Below, in pieces: positions 6,636 through 11,891 of a stretch of DNA of 13,562 nt. Each line of letters opens with the position of its first letter. Within the stretch, counting starts at the first letter, position 1. Where the stretch lies: contig JACQJU010000118.1 of the NCBI GenBank assembly GCA_016204905.1, forward strand, positions 1 through 13,562, in the 5' to 3' direction. Under the pieces are notes generated by a model that searched no databases, had not been told where the DNA came from, and worked only from the letters and a program-made list of their open reading frames with translations. The stretch comes from Candidatus Gottesmanbacteria bacterium. GTDB taxonomy: Bacteria; Patescibacteriota; Microgenomatia; 2-02-FULL-39-11. Both the position numbers and the translations under genes were made by a program.

Positions 6636-6658
6636 TTCTAATATTAGTACCCTATAAT
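6630..6658 (+). promoter_or_regulatory. Promoter of the 143-aa hypothetical gene
   Basis: TTTACA (6630-6635), an exact 17-bp spacer and consensus TATAAT (6653-6658). The start would be near 6665, leaving a leader of about 31 nt before ATG 6696. The -35 box is the end of a dispersed repeat. Confidence 0.65.
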
Positions 6659-6695
6659 ATTGTTTAGAATTTAAACTTGTTTGAGTTTTATAACC

Positions 6696-7127
6696 ATGAC
6701 AACTAATTCTCCAGGTAAACCGGTTAGTGAACCATCCCAACCACCTTTAGAATGGTTTACCGCTCATCGAACTTCAGAACGGGGTATAAGAAGAGTATCT
6801 CTTAATCGTACATTTACTGATATTTTACAACGAGCAGGTGCTGAAAAGACATGGGCGCACTGGAGTCATTATGCTAATAACGCTGATGCCCGAGACTCAG
6901 AAGCGAGAACTAAATTCATCCGCCAAAGAATGGAAGCCCTGACACCAGCAATTAAATCTGCAACGGGCTTTGCTCCTGATGTCATATGGGACACGGTAGT
7001 AAGATTAGAAGCAAAATATAAGGGTCTAGATACGGCAGAAGAAATACAAGTGGAGTTAGATGAAGAAGAGACTGGAAGTGCGGAAGAAAGTAGTTATGCA
7101 AGGTTTAGACGTGAACAAGAAAGATAA
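6696..7127 (+). CDS. Hypothetical soluble protein
   Basis: 143 residues from ATG 6696. An in-frame TTG at 6681 would add MSFIT but has no ribosome binding site and is less likely. No Shine-Dalgarno sequence is seen at 6696 either. The protein is soluble, with a disordered Pro-rich N-terminus (NSPGKPVSEPSQPP), a basic middle (HRTSERGIRRVSLNRTFTDILQR) and a helical core (about 45-115) with many Arg, Asp and Trp, then an acidic tail (VELDEEETGSAEESS) and a final basic YARFRREQER. There is no catalytic motif I recognise. The charge pattern would suit a protein or RNA binding factor, but this is a guess. Transcribed from its own promoter at 6630-6658; a repeat-rich region follows. Confidence 0.6.
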   Translation: MTTNSPGKPVSEPSQPPLEWFTAHRTSERGIRRVSLNRTFTDILQRAGAEKTWAHWSHYANNADARDSEARTKFIRQRMEALTPAIKSATGFAPDVIWDTVVRLEAKYKGLDTAEEIQVELDEEETGSAEESSYARFRREQER

Positions 7128-7147
7128 TCAAGCGCTTATACACGCCG

Positions 7148-7167
7148 GGTGTGATGTTCTCTTTACA
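7148..7167. repeat. Copy 2 of the 20-nt direct repeat
   Basis: Identical to 6616-6635. It is preceded by CACgccggGTG (7141-7151), a small hairpin. Unlike copy 1, no good -10 box lies 17 bp after its TTTACA (the nearest TATAAA is only 14 bp away). Confidence 0.8.
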
Positions 7168-7180
7168 CATCAGGATAATT

Positions 7181-7233
7181 GTATAAAATCCACCTGCCAG
7201 CCGGAGGCAGGTCTGCAGCGGGAGTTTGTTAGG
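7181..7233. repeat. GC-rich hairpin repeat, copy A
   Basis: A 53-nt unit: AT-rich start (7181-7189), stem ACCTGCC (7192-7198) and GGCAGGT (7206-7212) with a 7-nt loop, then CTGCAGCGGG (7213-7222) and TTTGTTAGG (7225-7233). It matches 7821-7874 in its flanks, while the stems differ but stay paired. Confidence 0.8.
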
Positions 7234-7261
7234 ATTTCTATTGTTGTATCCCCTATTTTGT

Positions 7262-7299
7262 ACACCTCCGATGTGTGGTAGCTAGACACCTTGGTATTT
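7262..7299. repeat. CACCTCCGA / TAGACACC repeat, copy 1
   Basis: ACACCTCCGA (7262-7271) plus GTG, a 7-nt linker, then TAGACACCTTGGTATTT (7283-7299). The two conserved blocks are identical to those at 8716-8754; the linker differs. The first block forms a small hairpin (ACAC...GTGT). Confidence 0.75.
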
Positions 7300-7314
7300 C
7301 AGATGTTTTTTTTG

Positions 7315-7354
7315 AACCCAGTAAAGTCTCGCTATAGCGTGAGTTTATTGGGTT
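7315..7354 (+). terminator. Long imperfect hairpin, possible terminator
   Basis: AACCCAGTAAA (7315-7325) pairs with TTTATTGGGTT (7344-7354), including one G-U pair that exists only in the plus-strand RNA, and CGCTATAGCG (7330-7339) forms the tip. It is followed by UUUU then AU-rich sequence, a poor U-tract. It could end plus-strand transcription from 6696, or be another structured repeat. Confidence 0.4.
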
Positions 7355-7362
7355 TTGAAATA

Positions 7363-7452
7363 TTATTTTTTAGGGGTTAAGAACCAGATGATATATCCGC
7401 TGACGATTATTAGAAGTATTACAATAATTAGTAGAATAGTATTGAGGTCCAT
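7363..7452 (-). CDS. 29-residue single-pass membrane peptide
   Basis: ATG 7452 to TAA 7363 encodes MDLNTILLIIVILLIIVSG then YIIWFLTPKK. It is a single strongly hydrophobic helix (about 5-25) with a basic end, N-out/C-in by charge. Too short for routine gene finding. Reasons to believe it is real: it starts 4 nt after the stop of the 40-aa gene upstream, has AAAGG about 12 nt before its ATG, and is the third in a tightly packed row of membrane ORFs. It resembles the small regulatory membrane peptides known in other bacteria, or a toxin-like peptide; function unknown. Confidence 0.5.
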   Translation of the reverse strand: MDLNTILLIIVILLIIVSGYIIWFLTPKK

Positions 7453-7456
7453 GATT

Positions 7457-7579
7457 TTATTTTTTCCTTTTAGGCTTTTTACTGAGATACACTACAATTG
7501 CGCCAAAAAGCACTATTAATCCCCCAGTAATTAGAAAGAGATATGCACTTGTAGTTATATCAGTATCAGTAATAGTCAT
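7457..7579 (-). CDS. 40-residue single-pass membrane protein
   Basis: ATG 7579 to TAA 7457 encodes 40 residues: a polar Thr/Asp N-terminus (MTITDTDITTS), one membrane helix (about 12-32, AYLFLITGGLIVLFGAIVV) and a very basic tail (SKKPKRKK). Topology by charge is N-out/C-in. It starts 1 nt after the stop of the gene before it and its stop is 4 nt before the next ATG. The classic organisation of polar head, helix and Lys-rich tail is unlikely in random AT-rich sequence. No family recognised. Confidence 0.55.
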   Translation of the reverse strand: MTITDTDITTSAYLFLITGGLIVLFGAIVVYLSKKPKRKK

Positions 7580-7580
7580 T

Positions 7581-7772
7581 TTATTCTAATAATGCCAATG
7601 CTAGCTTAATAGCCCAAGAAGAAAATATCAGACTTGATGCGATCGCTATTATTTTTACTTCTGGCTGTGCCACAATTCCAAACCCTATCGATCCCAAGAC
7701 TAGTCCTTTGGCTATATCAAAGAAAAAATTAGAAAGTCCTTTTGCTTGTTCCTGGTTTAGTGATAAAAATAT
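7581..7772 (-). CDS. 63-residue membrane protein without a canonical start codon
   Basis: The frame, closed by TAA at 7583-7581, is open back to a TAA at 7790-7788 but has no ATG or GTG; its only in-frame TTG is internal, before GSIGFGIV. I place the start at ATA 7772 (MFLSLNQEQAKGLSNFFFDIAKGL...); ATC 7778 would give two more residues. The protein has an amphipathic start ending in FFFDIAKGL and two membrane helices (about 24-36 and 41-60). The FFFDIAKG segment resembles a small membrane family I recall from Bacteroidetes (DUF6722-like), unverified. TATAAC lies 6 nt before ATA (7784-7779 on the minus strand), again consistent with a leaderless message. First of three tiny genes. Confidence 0.5.
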   Translation of the reverse strand: MFLSLNQEQAKGLSNFFFDIAKGLVLGSIGFGIVAQPEVKIIAIASSLIFSSWAIKLALALLE

Positions 7773-7820
7773 TACGATGTTATATTTTTATATCATATTG
7801 ATTTTTAAGATATTCCGTTT

Positions 7821-7874
7821 GCATATATTCCACCAGCCTGCCGGCAGGCTGGGCTGCAGCGGGTATTTGGTAGG
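7821..7874. repeat. GC-rich hairpin repeat, copy B
   Basis: A 54-nt unit containing a perfect 20-nt palindrome (7833-7852, centre CCGG) followed by GCTGCAGCGGG (7853-7863) and TTTGGTAGG (7866-7874). It is homologous to copy A at 7181-7233. It lies 2 nt from the stop of the hydrolase gene on the minus strand and could form a hairpin at the 3' end of that mRNA, but there is no U-tract. Confidence 0.85.
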
Positions 7875-7876
7875 TT

Positions 7877-8704
7877 TTAATTTTCAGTTGTAAATGTCTT
7901 GATACTCTCTGCTACTTGTTGGGGTTTTTCCCAGAAAGTCATGTGGCCGGCAAAGGGGATGATAGATAATTTAAGATTGTTGTTTATAACTGCTTTTGCA
8001 TAATGTGGGGGTGCAACTTTGTCTTCTCTGCCGAGGATAAGCAGTGTGGGAATATTTAGATTTTTTATGATTCCTGCTAAATTGGTACTGCTAAAGGATA
8101 ATCCCATATCAATAAAAGCATCAATCCTGAGTTTCTTCTTTCCTACCATACCATATTTATCTACCAGAGATTTATCAAATTTATACATATTCATATATTT
8201 TGCTACGCTATAAGTAAAATTCTTTGACTCGATTATCTTTTTAAGAAATCTTTGTGTCAGACGAAATTTATCAAAAGACCTCAGTGTAGTTTGCAGTGGT
8301 CTATTGCCAGTAAAGTTAGTACCTTGTTTTAGTGGTGGGCCGATGAGGATAACTGAATTGACCAACTGAGGATATGATAGAGCAGTTTGGGCGGCGACAA
8401 AAGTGCCCATAGAAAAACCTAATAAACCCACCGTTGCAATATCTAAAGTTTTAATAAATAATGCAATATATTCTGCTGCTTTGGGAATATTGTAATTTTC
8501 CAGATCGCCTGAGTCACCAAACCCTGGCAAGTCGACTACATAAAGTGTGTAATTTTTTTGAAGATAAGAAACAATCGGTATCCATCCCTCCCAATTGTTA
8601 GTCCAGCCGTGTATAAGTACTAAAGGTTTACCCGATCCTATCTTGGCATAGTTTAAAAAGATGCCATCTATCTTGGATTTGTACGTTTTATAATTATTAT
8701 TCAT
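7877..8704 (-). CDS. Alpha/beta hydrolase
   Basis: 275 residues from ATG 8704 (the GTG at 8707 adds one Met-equivalent). Alpha/beta-hydrolase fold with a complete catalytic triad. Using the longer numbering: oxyanion-hole HGW (33-35), nucleophile elbow GFSMG (97-101) with S99, acid D229 in GREDK, and H255 in GHMTFWE. DLPGFGDSG (59-67) is the conserved turn before the elbow. No signal peptide, so cytoplasmic. The cap region (about 130-205) is basic and helical and does not identify a substrate; esterase, lipase, haloperoxidase-like and C-C hydrolase activities are all possible. It is last in the gltX-rdgB-hydrolase operon and overlaps the rdgB 3' end. GGAGG at 8723-8719 is 14 nt from this start, because a 10-bp tandem duplication separates them. 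Confidence 0.88.
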   Translation of the reverse strand: MNNNYKTYKSKIDGIFLNYAKIGSGKPLVLIHGWTNNWEGWIPIVSYLQKNYTLYVVDLPGFGDSGDLENYNIPKAAEYIALFIKTLDIATVGLLGFSMGTFVAAQTALSYPQLVNSVILIGPPLKQGTNFTGNRPLQTTLRSFDKFRLTQRFLKKIIESKNFTYSVAKYMNMYKFDKSLVDKYGMVGKKKLRIDAFIDMGLSFSSTNLAGIIKNLNIPTLLILGREDKVAPPHYAKAVINNNLKLSIIPFAGHMTFWEKPQQVAESIKTFTTEN

Positions 8705-9329
8705 CACTATTCATCACACCTCCGAAGTGATTCTCTATAGACACCTTGGTATTTAGAATTTTTTTGAGCTTCAGAAGGGCTCTTGCTCTATGACTTATTC
8801 TGTTCTTTTCCCTATCTTCTGCTTGGCCAAATGTTTTGCCCAAGTCTTTGCTCCAAAATATTGGGTCATAGCCGAAGCCATTTTTTCCTATTCTTTTTTC
8901 GGTAATATAACCTTCACAACTACCATCAAAGGTTTGGACCTTGTGCGAAACTGGGTCATAAAGTGCGATGACTGATTTATATCTAGCAGTTCTTTTTTCG
9001 CGTGGTACGCTACTTAGTTTTTCTAATATTTTATCTATTTTATCATCGTCTGTACCTAGGGTATGGCGAGCTGAATGGATAGCTGGCCAGCCCTCTAGCA
9101 TATCAATCTCCAGCCCTGAGTCTTCCCCTATTGTTAATAAATTTGTTTCCTTTCCAATAGTTTTGGCTTTCAGTATGGCATTTTCTTCGTAACTTTTACC
9201 GGTTTCTTCAACATTTTCTTTATAACCAATATCATCAAGAGATTTAATTTCATAGGAAATATCTTGAAGAATATCTTTTATTTCTCGGACTTTCCCTGGA
9301 TTTCGCGTAGCGATAAGGAGTTGTCTCAT
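8697..9329 (-). CDS. rdgB: XTP/dITP diphosphatase (RdgB/HAM1) with repeat-derived tail
   Basis: A cytoplasmic nucleotide house-cleaning enzyme that hydrolyses dITP, XTP and ITP to monophosphates, keeping deaminated purines out of DNA. 210 residues, a little long (about 197 in E. coli). Motifs: ATRNPGK (7-13, with T8, N10 and K13 binding substrate), ETGKSYEENAILKA (42-55), GEDSGLEID (68-76), GFGYDPIF (151-158) and ISHRARALLKLKK (178-190), the normal C-terminal helix. The family normally ends about there. The extra residues 194-210 (TKVSIENHFGGVMNSDE) are encoded by a repeat also found at 7262-7299 plus a 10-bp duplication, so they look acquired. ATG 9329 overlaps the gltX TGA by 4 nt (ATGA), a sign of translational coupling. 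Confidence 0.93.
   Translation of the reverse strand: MRQLLIATRNPGKVREIKDILQDISYEIKSLDDIGYKENVEETGKSYEENAILKAKTIGKETNLLTIGEDSGLEIDMLEGWPAIHSARHTLGTDDDKIDKILEKLSSVPREKRTARYKSVIALYDPVSHKVQTFDGSCEGYITEKRIGKNGFGYDPIFWSKDLGKTFGQAEDREKNRISHRARALLKLKKILNTKVSIENHFGGVMNSDE
8698..8717. repeat. 10-bp tandem duplication at the rdgB-hydrolase junction
   Basis: On the minus strand GTGATGAATA occurs twice in a row (8717-8708 and 8707-8698). Each unit carries an ATG. The first ATG (8714) is 4 nt from GGAGG but is in the rdgB frame; the second (8704) starts the hydrolase. Confidence 0.85.
8716..8754. repeat. CACCTCCGA / TAGACACC repeat, copy 2, inside rdgB 3' end
   Basis: ACACCTCCGA (8716-8725) plus GTG, an 8-nt linker (ATTCTCTA), then TAGACACCTTGGTATTT (8738-8754), homologous to 7262-7299. 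Read on the minus strand it codes for most of the extra RdgB tail and provides GGAGG, the Shine-Dalgarno sequence nearest the hydrolase start. Confidence 0.75.
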
Positions 9330-10765
9330 ATGAAAAAGGATTTAAGTCTAGTGATTACTTCTTCTTTTCCTAGTATTTCCATCGATTCGTTAAGAGGTGG
9401 AGAAATTTTTTTGCCGGTGATGGCAATTCTTACTGCCATGAAAAAGTCGCTGCTTTTATAGCCTTTTTTGGCGACCAATTCTTGCATATTTTTTCCAATA
9501 TTATCGGCAGTCCAATTCTCTACTGAGTTAAGAGATTGGGCTAATTGGGATAATTGTGGAGATTTGGGAGATAAATCAACTTCGTATTTTGCGGGTCTAT
9601 TGAAGAAGAATTCTGTGAGGGGTAAATAGTCAGAAAGCTTTTTTATCCTTTCTTTGATTAAAGGAATGGTTTTCTGCACAATTCGTTCAGGTAATTTCTT
9701 TTCTTTATAAAAGTCTAAAATTTGAGCCATAAGTTTTGGATTGTCAGTTTTTCTGATATACTCGCCATTCATCCATTCCAGTTTTTTCAGATCAAATGCG
9801 GGACCTACAGGTTTGATATCTTCTAATTTGAAATGTTTCATCATCTCATCAAGTGTAAAAATTTCGCTGCCATCAGTTCCGCTGGCTGGCGGAGACCAGC
9901 CCATAAGGGCGAGGTAATTGAGAATTGCTTCGGGCAGAAATCCTTGCTCTCGGTACCAGGAGGCCCAGACGGGATTTTTTCTCTTGGATAATTTGGACCT
10001 ATCGGGGTTTCTAAGTATAGGCCCATGAGCAAAGATAGGCAGAGGCCAGCCTAAAAACTGGTAAATGAGTATGTGTTTTGGTGTTGAGGATATCCATTCT
10101 TCGGCTCTGATAACGTGAGAAATCTTCATAAGATAATCATCTACGACAACGGCTAGATGATATGTTGGAAAACCGTCAGATTTGAGAAGCACTTGATCAT
10201 CAATAAGTTTATTTTCAAATGATATTTTTCCTCTAATAATATCTGTAAACTGGGTGGTCCCTACATTAGGAACGTTGAGTCTAATCACATATTTTTCGTT
10301 CTTGGTTCTTAGTTCTTGCCTGCCTGCCGGCGAGGCAGGGTTCTTAGTTGATAGTTGTTTACACAGTCCATCATACATAGGCGGTAAACCTTTTGATTGC
10401 TGTTCTTTTCTCATCTGTTCTAGTCTTTGAGGCGTACAAAAACAATAATAGGCATGACCTTGTTTGACTAATTCCAAGGCATATTTTTTGTATAACTCCA
10501 ATCTCTCTGATTGTCTATAAGGACTATAAGGGCCGCCGACTTCCGGGCTTTCATCAGGGTCAAGACCAAACCAACGAAGCGATTTTAAAATTCTTTCTTC
10601 GCTGCCTTTCACTAACCTTGTCCGATCTGTATCTTCTATGCGGACTATAAATTTGCCTTTGTTTTGTTTGGCGAAAATATAGTTTATGAGAGCGGTGTAG
10701 ACATTACCAATATGGAGGTCGTCTCCGGTTGGAGAGGGGGCAATACGGGTGCGAATTGATTTCAT
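9326..10765 (-). CDS. gltX: Glutamate--tRNA ligase with repeat-encoded insertion
   Basis: Class I glutamyl-tRNA synthetase charging tRNA-Glu (and possibly tRNA-Gln, for later amidation). 479 residues, near the usual 470. Motifs: IAPSPTGDDLHIGN (8-21, HIGH signature), RIEDTDRTR (42-50), DQVLLKSDGFPTYHLAVVVDD (190-210), VIRAEEW (218-224), and KLSKR (258-262, KMSKS signature), then the helical anticodon-binding part to the C-terminus. Two places look inserted: residues about 141-155 (NPASPAGRQELRT), encoded by a GC-rich palindrome flanked by 7-bp repeats, and about 293-297 (PASGT), encoded by another GC-rich near-palindrome. Both keep the frame and sit in loops. ATG 10765 is the only sensible start (MKSIRTRIAPSPTG). 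First gene of the operon with rdgB and the hydrolase. Confidence 0.95.
   Translation of the reverse strand: MKSIRTRIAPSPTGDDLHIGNVYTALINYIFAKQNKGKFIVRIEDTDRTRLVKGSEERILKSLRWFGLDPDESPEVGGPYSPYRQSERLELYKKYALELVKQGHAYYCFCTPQRLEQMRKEQQSKGLPPMYDGLCKQLSTKNPASPAGRQELRTKNEKYVIRLNVPNVGTTQFTDIIRGKISFENKLIDDQVLLKSDGFPTYHLAVVVDDYLMKISHVIRAEEWISSTPKHILIYQFLGWPLPIFAHGPILRNPDRSKLSKRKNPVWASWYREQGFLPEAILNYLALMGWSPPASGTDGSEIFTLDEMMKHFKLEDIKPVGPAFDLKKLEWMNGEYIRKTDNPKLMAQILDFYKEKKLPERIVQKTIPLIKERIKKLSDYLPLTEFFFNRPAKYEVDLSPKSPQLSQLAQSLNSVENWTADNIGKNMQELVAKKGYKSSDFFMAVRIAITGKKISPPLNESMEILGKEEVITRLKSFFI
10298..10353. repeat. In-frame palindrome with flanking 7-bp tandem repeats inside gltX
   Basis: On the plus strand: three tandem GTTCTT(G/A) units (10298-10318), a 21-bp palindrome CCTGCCT...AGGCAGG (10319-10339, 7-bp stem, 7-nt loop), then GTTCTTA and GTTGATA (10340-10353). 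Stem and loop sizes match the hairpin of copy A at 7192-7212. Confidence 0.75.
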
Positions 10766-10769
10766 TTTA

Positions 10770-10798
10770 ATTATAAATTACAAATTAGTTAATGTTGA
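10770..10798 (-). promoter_or_regulatory. Promoter of the gltX operon
   Basis: On the minus strand TATAAT (10775-10770) is preceded, 17 bp earlier, by TCAACA (10798-10793), a moderate -35. The hexamer ends only 4 nt before the gltX ATG (10765), so the transcript would begin inside the start codon unless another -10 box is used. It lies back to back with the promoter at 10795-10823. Confidence 0.4.
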
Positions 10799-10823
10799 TT
10801 CTAGCACAAGGCTTAGCTATACT
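10795..10823 (+). promoter_or_regulatory. Leaderless promoter of the anchored-protein gene
   Basis: TTGATT (10795-10800), an exact 17-bp spacer and TATACT (10818-10823). ATG 10830 follows after 6 nt, precisely at the expected transcription start. This is the clearest leaderless arrangement in the window. Confidence 0.75.
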
Positions 10824-10829
10824 CAATTT

Positions 10830-11891
10830 ATGGCCACGCTGACAGAAATTTCTGTAATTACGAGGAAAATGATTATTTGGGCCGTGGGAATAATAGTAGC
10901 TTATCTGGTTTTAAAATACCTTGTCGGATTGGGTATAAACTATTATAGAGCAACTCATCTTCCTCCGCCATCTCCTCCCAATCAACTATTTGGCAAACTG
11001 CCATATCCTAAATTTCCTGACGAACAATCTAGCTCTTCAGGCTTAAATTTTTTGTTGGAGAATATTGAAGGAAGGCCTCCTGAGACAACTTCTTCGGCTA
11101 AAGTATATTTTTTACCTAAGAAATTACCTTCACTTTTGGCTCCGCAAAAAGCGAGGGAATTTGCTGGAAGATTGGGTTTCGGCGGAGAGGCAGAAGTTGT
11201 CTCTTCTACATTTTATAGATTTGTCGATCCCAAGTATAATCTAAGAACATTGGAGATGGATATAGTGAATCTAAATTATAAACTAGATTATGACTATGGG
11301 CGCGACCAATCAGTTTTTACAATAGGCAATATGCCATCTCGTGATAGGGTAATTGAGGAAGTAAGGTCCTACCTGAGCGAAAATGGTGTAGATTCTACCT
11401 TTTTTGTAAATCCGCCGAAGTTAATCTATCTCAAATTTGATCCTGGAAGTGGACAATTTAATCCTGTTAAAAAAGAAATAGATGCTGATGCGGCTAGAAT
11501 AGATATTTATAGAAGTGATGTGGATGGTTGGAAACTCCTGCCACCCAATTATGGATCTTCTTATAACTTTGTACTTTATGCCAATAATGGCGAAATTGGA
11601 AAAAGATATCTCAAGATTGCCTATACTTTTTGGCCTTTTGATATGAATAATTTTGGGACATATCCCCTCAGAACTTCCGATGACGCTTGGAAAAACCTGA
11701 TAGATGGGCAAGGCGTTGTAGCAACTTTTGGTAATAATAGCCCGGAGAAACAGATTGTCATAAGGAAAATATATTTGGCATACTATGATAGCGGGGAGCA
11801 GGATAATTATTTGCAGCCTATATTTGTATTTGAAGGTGATGGTGATTTTGCTGCTTATGTTCCGGCTATCTTGCTAGATTCGCTTGAATAG
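10830..11891 (+). CDS. N-anchored extracytoplasmic protein, unknown function
   Basis: 353 residues from ATG 10830. The frame is open to an ATG at 10749, but that one overlaps gltX and lies upstream of the promoter at 10795-10823, so 10830 is chosen. One membrane helix (about 14-36) is followed by a Pro-rich stretch (HLPPPSPPNQ) and a large hydrophilic domain rich in beta strands and aromatic residues (for example DPKYNLRTLEMDIVNLNYKLDYDY and RKIYLAYYDSG), ending QPIFVFEGDGDFAAYVPAI. The strand-helix-strand units followed by a 'tail' with YLQPIFVFEG remind me of YycH/YycI or PepSY-type wall-sensing proteins, but I cannot assign it. It is transcribed away from gltX and overlaps the 3' end of the D,D-carboxypeptidase gene by 26 nt on the opposite strand. 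Confidence 0.75.
   Translation: MATLTEISVITRKMIIWAVGIIVAYLVLKYLVGLGINYYRATHLPPPSPPNQLFGKLPYPKFPDEQSSSSGLNFLLENIEGRPPETTSSAKVYFLPKKLPSLLAPQKAREFAGRLGFGGEAEVVSSTFYRFVDPKYNLRTLEMDIVNLNYKLDYDYGRDQSVFTIGNMPSRDRVIEEVRSYLSENGVDSTFFVNPPKLIYLKFDPGSGQFNPVKKEIDADAARIDIYRSDVDGWKLLPPNYGSSYNFVLYANNGEIGKRYLKIAYTFWPFDMNNFGTYPLRTSDDAWKNLIDGQGVVATFGNNSPEKQIVIRKIYLAYYDSGEQDNYLQPIFVFEGDGDFAAYVPAILLDSLE

Larger units (their letters stand above)
7128..7362. other. Repeat-rich intergenic region
   Basis: 235 bp with no supported gene. It holds in order a hairpin plus 20-nt repeat (7141-7167), a GC-rich hairpin repeat (7181-7233), a CACCTCCGA-type repeat (7262-7299) and a long imperfect hairpin (7315-7354). An ORF of 73 codons crossing 7060-7281 runs through these repeats and is not credible. 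Confidence 0.7.

Noticed and set aside
7060..7281. 73-codon plus-strand ORF
   Set aside because: Out of frame with the gene it begins in, and runs through several repeats; no protein-like features.
7830..7876. Intrinsic terminator of the hydrolase operon
   Set aside because: The palindrome is strong, but on the minus strand it is followed by TGGAATAT, with no U-tract, and a homologous copy lies elsewhere, so it is better called a repeat.
7130..7880. CRISPR array
   Set aside because: Repeats are few, unevenly spaced, and of different families; no spacers of constant length and no cas genes.
10749..10829. Upstream ATG extension of the anchored protein
   Set aside because: It overlaps gltX, lies upstream of a near-perfect promoter, and encodes sequence unlike a leader.
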